Shown here piece after piece: positions 1-4,055 of a DNA stretch of 5,756 bases. The notes beneath the pieces were generated by a model. That model saw only the letters and a list, made by a program, of their open reading frames with translations, searched no databases and was not told where the DNA came from. Source of the DNA: Sedimentisphaerales bacterium (lineage in GTDB: Bacteria; Planctomycetota; Phycisphaerae; Sedimentisphaerales; SM23-30); the NCBI GenBank assembly GCA_030640865.1, contig DAOWIP010000297.1:1-5756 (forward strand). The letters run 5' to 3'. The position numbers were made by a program, and so were the translations under genes. How positions within the stretch are numbered: the first letter of the stretch is position 1; each line of letters starts with the position of its first letter.

Positions 1-1256
1 AGGAGATTTTCGAGGTGGTCGGTAAGGTAGCTCAGGCGGAGCCGGGCCGGGCCGGTAGCCAGAGCGGAGGCGTAGCCGAGATTGCCGTCGATGGTTAGAA
101 CAGCGGTTTCGGCATCGGCACGTTCGAGAGTATCGCGGCCGTCCTTTGTAGCCTCGATGCGCATAACCCAGCCGACGGTAACAATGGCTAACAATAAACT
201 GCGGGCGCCATCGACCATGCTGTAATTGTAGAAGTTTGGTCCGCAGTAGTTCAGGCCGGCGATACGGCAGGTCAGGTAGCGGGTAAGCACTTTTTCCATA
301 TCCGCCGGCCAGTCGCCAAAGCTTTTTTCAAGGTCGCTCATATCAGCGTCGGGCCAATGGGGCTGCAATTTGGGCAGCGGCCCGGTGGTTTGGGCAAGCT
401 GTTTAAGAACAGAGAGTTTTTCAAATCGCTTCTGTAAAGTGGTAACCAAACCTTCTTTTTGGCTGGTGATGATTGTGGTCGGATGACAGAGCAGAAAGAA
501 AAATTGACCGAGCAGTTTGCGTGGTTTGCCGGTAATTCGGATGTGTTGGGGTTCGTCATGCTGTAGCTCGGCCAGAAGCCCTCCCTGAAGCATGGAAAGC
601 AGTTCCGGGAAATCATCGTCGGTTACGTTTTGCCATTTCACGCCGGTCAGGTGGTTCAGGAACATGCGGAGCCAGTGCAGACGCCGGAGCAGGGGCAGGG
701 CATCGGAGTTGACGATTTTGAGAAGTATTTCATTTATCGCATCAAACCGTTTGGGTGAGACTTTTCTCCCTGGGCTGATTGCGGGCGGTTCGATCTCTTT
801 TGCCGAGGCGGGAACAATTAGTTTTTCGAGGCGATTGAGTTCATTTTTATAAGTGGATAATTGCTGACCCTCGTTACGGCAGACAACAGGGCAATCGAAT
901 CGCAACCCTACCCGCAACTCGCCGGCAAATGGCGTAAAAACGAATGGGTACAACTGGCAGGCAATAGGCTTGGCCTTCAGTCCGTGTAGCTTGTGTATCA
1001 GGCAGAGATTATCGTCGCCGAGAAAAACACAGCGGCCGTCGGGATGCTTGGCCAGACCATAGCGGGCGGGGCCGGCTGCGCGATGTTTGACGAAAAGATC
1101 GGCCACCTGCAATTTTTCACGCCAGGACTGAAGCTGTTCAATACTGTCCCGTTCGCTCGGTTCGACAGGCACAAGAAACCTTCGGCAGCCCCGTCCGCAG
1201 CAATCACAGGAGTACCTTTGCTGTTCAAGTATTTCGGGATGAAAAACAATCTTCAT
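1..1256 (-). CDS. YkgJ-type cysteine-cluster (zinc/iron-chelating) protein, partial (C-terminus beyond left edge)
   Basis: The frame stays open for 418 codons from ATG at 1256 to the left edge, so the C-terminus is missing. An in-frame TGA at 1265-1263, two codons before the ATG, fixes this start. The N-terminal part carries the cysteine pattern of the YkgJ/CxxCxxCC family (Pfam UPF0153, related to flagellin lysine-N-methylase FliB): YSCDCCGRGC with Cys17, Cys20 and Cys24, then GRCVFL (Cys76), LCLIH (Cys85) and KPIACQLYPF (Cys100), followed by FDCPVVC (Cys122, Cys126). Such clusters are thought to bind Zn or an Fe-S centre; the reaction is unknown for most members. Residues from about 130 on look largely helical and Leu-rich. 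A segment near 325-365 (RYLTCRIAGLNYCGPNFYNY) resembles what I recall from long YkgJ proteins. The start lies inside the preceding radical SAM gene (32-bp overlap), suggesting translational coupling. Family confident; function unknown. Confidence 0.9.
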   Translation of the reverse strand, partial: MKIVFHPEILEQQRYSCDCCGRGCRRFLVPVEPSERDSIEQLQSWREKLQVADLFVKHRAAGPARYGLAKHPDGRCVFLGDDNLCLIHKLHGLKAKPIACQLYPFVFTPFAGELRVGLRFDCPVVCRNEGQQLSTYKNELNRLEKLIVPASAKEIEPPAISPGRKVSPKRFDAINEILLKIVNSDALPLLRRLHWLRMFLNHLTGVKWQNVTDDDFPELLSMLQGGLLAELQHDEPQHIRITGKPRKLLGQFFFLLCHPTTIITSQKEGLVTTLQKRFEKLSVLKQLAQTTGPLPKLQPHWPDADMSDLEKSFGDWPADMEKVLTRYLTCRIAGLNYCGPNFYNYSMVDGARSLLLAIVTVGWVMRIEATKDGRDTLERADAETAVLTIDGNLGYASALATGPARLRLSYLTDHLENL

Positions 1257-2211
1257 ATACGCTCAACTGTTCCGCGGGATAAGTATATGCGTCGCCGTTG
1301 GAAAGATCGGCTTTCCGCACAGCGTTGAGGTATTGCCCGCAATTACTGCCGATCTTGTTTTCTTCCAGTTCACCGATACTGACGATTATGTCAAAGCCGC
1401 CGGCTCGTAGTTTCCGGAGTAGCCCACTATGATTGTCATCGAGTTTGTCGGGATCGATATCTGAAACCAGATTGTTTTGCCGGGCCTTGTGGGTCGGGTT
1501 GACAGGTGTAATCTTTATCAGGAATTTGTCTGGGTCGAAGGTACCACAGAGCAGATCGGCATCGACAGGCACATCTTTACCGATTGCGAAATTCAGGGTA
1601 ACTTTTCGATCGGGTAGTGTGCAGAATTGGTTCCCGTATTCGGCGATGCGCGGCAGCGGCCATTTCGCGATGGGCATAAGATAATCTCTGGTATCCGCAT
1701 CGGTGGAATGCAGGGAGAACTGAAGTTGGAATCGGCCGCGGCTGTATCTTTGGCGTTTTATGGATAGAAGCCGCTCAAAAAAGCTGTCGGTTTTTTCAGG
1801 CGCTACGGTCGAGAGACATGGCATAATTATTCCGGCGGTATTATAGCGGGCGGGGAGTTTTTCAAGGGCGTCGAGTACGTTTTCATTCAGGGCAGGCTCA
1901 CCCATACGGGCAAATTGAATCTTGAATTTTTCAACCGGGACATTACCATCGGCAAAACGCGAACCGACAAGAAAATCTATTTGGGCCAATATTTCATCGG
2001 CGGTGAGTTTTCCCCGGTAATCACCTCCGGCGTCGCACATACGACAGCCGACGGGACAGCCTAACATGGTTGAAACAATCAATACCCATTTTTTTTCTCT
2101 GGGGATGGGCGGCTGAACAGATTCGACGAACTCAACCATTCGCCCGTTTCCCATATCAGCAACATAAACAGTCGCGATGTCTTCGTTACCCGTTTTGGAG
2201 ACAATTTTCAT
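1225..2211 (-). CDS. Radical SAM protein, RlmN/Cfr-like, lacking the RlmN N-terminal domain
   Basis: The 328-residue protein has a radical SAM cluster motif GCPVGCRMC (Cys52, Cys56, Cys59) that would bind a [4Fe-4S] cluster and S-adenosylmethionine. The RlmN/Cfr signature FARMGEPALN (residues 100-109) follows, then QFSLHSTDADTRDYLMPI, then LNFAIGKDVPVD, and near the C-terminus NCGQY (Cys291), which aligns with the CGQ cysteine that carries the methyl group in RlmN and Cfr. RlmN is near 380 residues; here only about 40 residues precede the catalytic barrel, so the N-terminal helical domain is absent. The second RlmN cysteine, just before the cluster (E. coli Cys118 in LCVSSQ.GC), is replaced: the aligned stretch is LIVSTMLGC with Ile45. 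RNA or another substrate could be methylated, but activity is uncertain. The start forms TAATG with the upstream gene, with AAGGA nine bases ahead. The neighbouring flavoprotein is a plausible electron donor. Confidence 0.93.
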   Translation of the reverse strand: MKIVSKTGNEDIATVYVADMGNGRMVEFVESVQPPIPREKKWVLIVSTMLGCPVGCRMCDAGGDYRGKLTADEILAQIDFLVGSRFADGNVPVEKFKIQFARMGEPALNENVLDALEKLPARYNTAGIIMPCLSTVAPEKTDSFFERLLSIKRQRYSRGRFQLQFSLHSTDADTRDYLMPIAKWPLPRIAEYGNQFCTLPDRKVTLNFAIGKDVPVDADLLCGTFDPDKFLIKITPVNPTHKARQNNLVSDIDPDKLDDNHSGLLRKLRAGGFDIIVSIGELEENKIGSNCGQYLNAVRKADLSNGDAYTYPAEQLSVYEDCFSSRNT

Positions 2212-3095
2212 TATTCTTGTTCCTTTGGCCGTGAACGGTTACATATTTCCATAGCAACTCTGATTCCATCGCCCACGGCGATTGCGGTCTGACGGCAGGT
2301 GCCGTTTATCACATCGCCGCAAAAATATAAATTATCGATTTCTTTCCCCATAGTTTCCCATCCCGGAGGCAAAAAATCAAGTCGTGGTTTTCTGCCGACG
2401 GCAAAAACAAGCAGGTTCACAAAAAGTCGGCCCTCACCCTGTGGCCCCTGGTATTCCAGTTCTATTGAGTCTGGGCGGTGGGGTCGGATACGTTTAAGGA
2501 GACAATCGAGATTTATATTTATTTGCGGGTTGGCTTGCGCTCTTTCGCGCAAGAACGGCAGTGCCCTGATTTTGCGGCTGCGGTTGATAATAGTAATATG
2601 ATTATGCCTGCTCAGATTGAGGGCGTAATCAAAGGCAGCGTCCCCGCCGCCGATAACGGCTATGGTTTTTCCTTTTACCCCGGCAAGGCCAAAGACTTCA
2701 TAAAACACCTTATCTTTTATTTGTTCCGGGATTTGAATGTCGGTGAACATTATGGGCCTGGTTCCCGATGCCACAATGACGGTCTTCGCATGGTAGGTTC
2801 CGGCAGAGGTTTCGAGTATAAATTTTCGGTCATGCCGGGTCAATGAATACACCGGCTCAAATCGTATTTTAATCGACTGGTTTTGCCCCTGCCGAGCGAA
2901 CAGTTTCACCAGTTCCGCGCCGTTAATACCATCAGGGAACCCGGGATAGTTTTCCACGAGATGGGCATTGTTCAACAAACCGCCAACTCGCTTGGCCTCA
3001 AATACGATTGGTTCAAAGCCGTACCGTTTCAACTGTATGGCAGCGGCAATGCCGGATGGCCCGGCGCCAATAATCGCGACATCGACATCACTCAT
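2211..3095 (-). CDS. NAD(P)/FAD-dependent oxidoreductase, thioredoxin-reductase fold without redox CxxC
   Basis: A 294-residue two-dinucleotide-domain flavoprotein. The N-terminus shows the FAD-binding GxGxxG (IIGAGPSGIAAA, Gly10-Gly15), an acidic end to strand 2 (VFEAK, Glu33), GGLL and ENYPGFP typical of thioredoxin reductases, and an ATG-type motif ASGTRP (109-114). The NAD(P)-binding motif is VIGGGDAAFDYAL (147-159), and the second FAD contact is FCGDV (258-262) followed by RQTAIAVGDG. The CAxC redox motif that thioredoxin reductases have just before the NAD(P) domain is absent: that stretch reads FYEVFGLAGVKGKTIAVIGG, as in TrxR-like ferredoxin-NADP reductases (YumC type), although this protein is shorter than those. 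It probably moves electrons between NAD(P)H and a carrier such as ferredoxin or flavodoxin, or to a partner protein. It overlaps the hydrolase gene by 8 bp and the radical SAM gene by 1 bp. Its ribosome site is weak, so translation is probably coupled. Fold certain; substrate unknown. Confidence 0.93.
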   Translation of the reverse strand: MSDVDVAIIGAGPSGIAAAIQLKRYGFEPIVFEAKRVGGLLNNAHLVENYPGFPDGINGAELVKLFARQGQNQSIKIRFEPVYSLTRHDRKFILETSAGTYHAKTVIVASGTRPIMFTDIQIPEQIKDKVFYEVFGLAGVKGKTIAVIGGGDAAFDYALNLSRHNHITIINRSRKIRALPFLRERAQANPQININLDCLLKRIRPHRPDSIELEYQGPQGEGRLFVNLLVFAVGRKPRLDFLPPGWETMGKEIDNLYFCGDVINGTCRQTAIAVGDGIRVAMEICNRSRPKEQE

Positions 3096-3750
3096 CAGAT
3101 GCTTTCATCAGTAACAGAGTTTCTTCAACCAGGGTCGGCATAGCAAAGCCATGCGCCAAATTCCTCAGTGAGGCCAGATGAAATTTCTCGTTATAGGTAG
3201 CCGTACCGTCAACCGGAAAAAACACCTCGAAGCCGCGGACAAAAGCGCTCCGGACAGTTGTTTCGCAGCAAAGGTGGGTCATTACGCCACAGATGACCAA
3301 CTGGGTAATCTGCTTTTCATTTAACAGGGTTTCCAGGGGCGTCTCAAAAAACGCGTCGTATTGACTCTTTTTGATAATTATGCTTTGTGAGCTATCCAGT
3401 TCTTCGGTTATTTCGCTGAGTGGGTCTGTTTCCCGTAAGAAATCCGTCCACCAGACAGACATAAGTTTCGCGTTCTGTTCGGTGTTCAGATGGCGGGTAA
3501 AAAATACCGGCCGGCCATTTTTGTAAAACGAATGTATCAGTGCCCCGATTCTCGGCAGAACAGCCTTTGACGCCGGGATATAGGCGTGAGAGCTATTCCG
3601 CAAAAAATACTCCTGCATATCCACAACCAATAGGGCCGCGCGAGAGGGCGCAAAGCTAAAACCCTGCCCCGGAACGATAGCTTCTACCTCCCGAAGCATC
3701 GCATGGGTCTTTTGGTGAAGGTTTTCTCTCGTGAAATATTCTTCCTTCAT
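3088..3750 (-). CDS. Isochorismatase-family cysteine hydrolase
   Basis: The 220-residue protein has the full isochorismatase-like alpha/beta-hydrolase core after an N-terminal extension of about 35 residues. The triad is visible: Asp44 in LLVVDMQEYF, Lys128 in KKSQYDAFF, and Cys161 in CGVMTHLCCETTVRSAF. The extension, the DMQEYF form and the KxxYDAF form recall EntB/DhbB isochorismatase domains. In EntB, however, the nucleophile position is not Cys, whereas here Cys161 is present, which favours a C-N bond hydrolase (amidase/carbamoylase type) over isochorismate vinyl-ether cleavage. The nicotinamidase metal site DxHx(n)H is not evident. An in-frame TAA at 3783-3781 leaves ATG 3750 as the first standard start, with AGGGG about 8 bases ahead. 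The gene lies 44 bp after rpmH and overlaps the flavoprotein gene by 8 bp. The true substrate cannot be inferred from sequence. Confidence 0.92.
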   Translation of the reverse strand: MKEEYFTRENLHQKTHAMLREVEAIVPGQGFSFAPSRAALLVVDMQEYFLRNSSHAYIPASKAVLPRIGALIHSFYKNGRPVFFTRHLNTEQNAKLMSVWWTDFLRETDPLSEITEELDSSQSIIIKKSQYDAFFETPLETLLNEKQITQLVICGVMTHLCCETTVRSAFVRGFEVFFPVDGTATYNEKFHLASLRNLAHGFAMPTLVEETLLLMKASDE

Positions 3751-3753
3751 TGA

Positions 3754-3767
3754 CCAGCCCCTGCTGG
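3754..3767 (-). promoter_or_regulatory. Small hairpin enclosing the Shine-Dalgarno of the hydrolase gene
   Basis: On the minus strand CCAGC-AGGG-GCTGG forms a perfect 5-bp GC-rich stem with a 4-base loop, ending three bases before the hydrolase ATG. The Shine-Dalgarno-like AGGGG lies in the loop and the first base of the 3' arm. In mRNA this could limit or gate initiation of the hydrolase relative to rpmH. The pairing is visible in the sequence; the regulatory role is inference, and a 5-bp stem can arise by chance. Confidence 0.35.
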
Positions 3768-3794
3768 ATGGGTGGCAAGCTTAAGCATGGTTAT

Positions 3795-3911
3795 TCAGCG
3801 GCTGGAGCTGCGCCGCTTATTGATAATATTCCGTCCCTTACTTGTTCGCATTCGGGCGCGGAAACCGCTTTTTCGGACACGTTTGATTTTACTGTTGCGA
3901 CGATTTTCCAT
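3795..3911 (-). CDS. rpmH: 50S ribosomal protein bL34
   Basis: A 38-codon gene translating to a very basic peptide that begins MENRRNSKIKRVRKSGF and continues RARMRTSKGRNIINKRR to the end SSSR. It matches bL34, whose invariant core is K(R)xRKxGFRARMxTxxGRxxLxxRR; here GFRARM is residues 16-21 and KGR is 25-27. bL34 sits at the base of the large ribosomal subunit and contacts 23S rRNA. The family is normally 44-46 residues. This copy aligns from the start but stops about seven residues short, lacking the usual KRLxV-type tail. A strong Shine-Dalgarno, AGGAGAG, ends five bases before the ATG. In most bacteria rpmH is followed at once by rnpA and lies near dnaA; here the next gene is a cysteine hydrolase, 44 bp on, and the previous one a beta-propeller protein. 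Identity confident from the motif; no alignment was run. Confidence 0.93.
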   Translation of the reverse strand: MENRRNSKIKRVRKSGFRARMRTSKGRNIINKRRSSSR

Positions 3912-3915
3912 AAAA

Positions 3916-3922
3916 CTCTCCT
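3916..3922 (-). promoter_or_regulatory. Strong Shine-Dalgarno site of rpmH
   Basis: AGGAGAG on the minus strand, with its AGGAG core six bases before ATG 3911. It is the best ribosome binding site in the window and decides the rpmH start. Confidence 0.8.
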
Positions 3923-3933
3923 ATATAATATAA

Positions 3934-3946
3934 GTCCCATAGGGAC
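3934..3946 (-). repeat. Short inverted repeat in rpmH leader
   Basis: GTCCC-TAT-GGGAC (minus strand) is a perfect 5-bp inverted repeat with a 3-base centre, 23 bases before the rpmH ATG and directly upstream of the AT-rich stretch TTATATTATATAGG. It could be an operator-like site or a small leader hairpin. The symmetry is seen in the sequence; a function is not shown. Confidence 0.4.
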
Positions 3947-3970
3947 GAGTTAATATCTCAATTAGGGTGC

Positions 3971-3995
3971 CACCTTTCTGCGCAGCAGAGAGGTG
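3971..3995 (-). repeat. Inverted repeat (hairpin) between the propeller gene and rpmH
   Basis: The two arms of 11 bases (CACCTCTCTGC and GCAGAAAGGTG on the minus strand) pair with a single C-A mismatch around a 3-base loop TGC, giving a stable hairpin about 60 bases after the propeller stop codon and about 60 before rpmH. No U-tract follows on either strand (minus strand continues GCACCCTAATTG), so it is not a standard intrinsic terminator. It may act as a 3'-end stabiliser, a U-less terminator or a leader element of rpmH; which cannot be decided. Confidence 0.5.
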
Positions 3996-4055
3996 CTTTA
4001 ACATTACGGCTTATTCTATTCCTTTTTCTTCCCTCTACTCTTCGCTCTCCACCTT

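Noticed and set aside
338..616. 92-codon minus-strand reading frame
   Set aside because: It lies out of frame within the YkgJ gene, whose frame is open throughout and shows family motifs; this one has none.
998..1249. 83-codon minus-strand frame beginning MFFIPKYL
   Set aside because: It overlaps the conserved cysteine region of the YkgJ gene in another frame and has no recognisable features.
2211..3095. Genuine thioredoxin reductase (TrxB)
   Set aside because: The CAxC redox motif is absent where it should precede the NAD(P)-binding glycines.
3088..3750. Nicotinamidase (PncA) assignment
   Set aside because: The Asp-His-His metal site of nicotinamidases is not visible; only the general Asp-Lys-Cys triad is.
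3750..3953. Plus-strand reading frame across the hydrolase-rpmH spacer
   Set aside because: It is antisense to rpmH, which has a clear bL34 motif and ribosome site.
3925..3953. Promoter TTAACT-17-TATTAT ahead of rpmH (minus strand)
   Set aside because: The boxes and spacing are fair, but the expected start point falls within the AGGAGAG ribosome site and would destroy it; the AT-rich stretch is more probably leader sequence.
3971..3995. Intrinsic terminator for the propeller gene
   Set aside because: The hairpin is good, but no run of U follows it on either strand.
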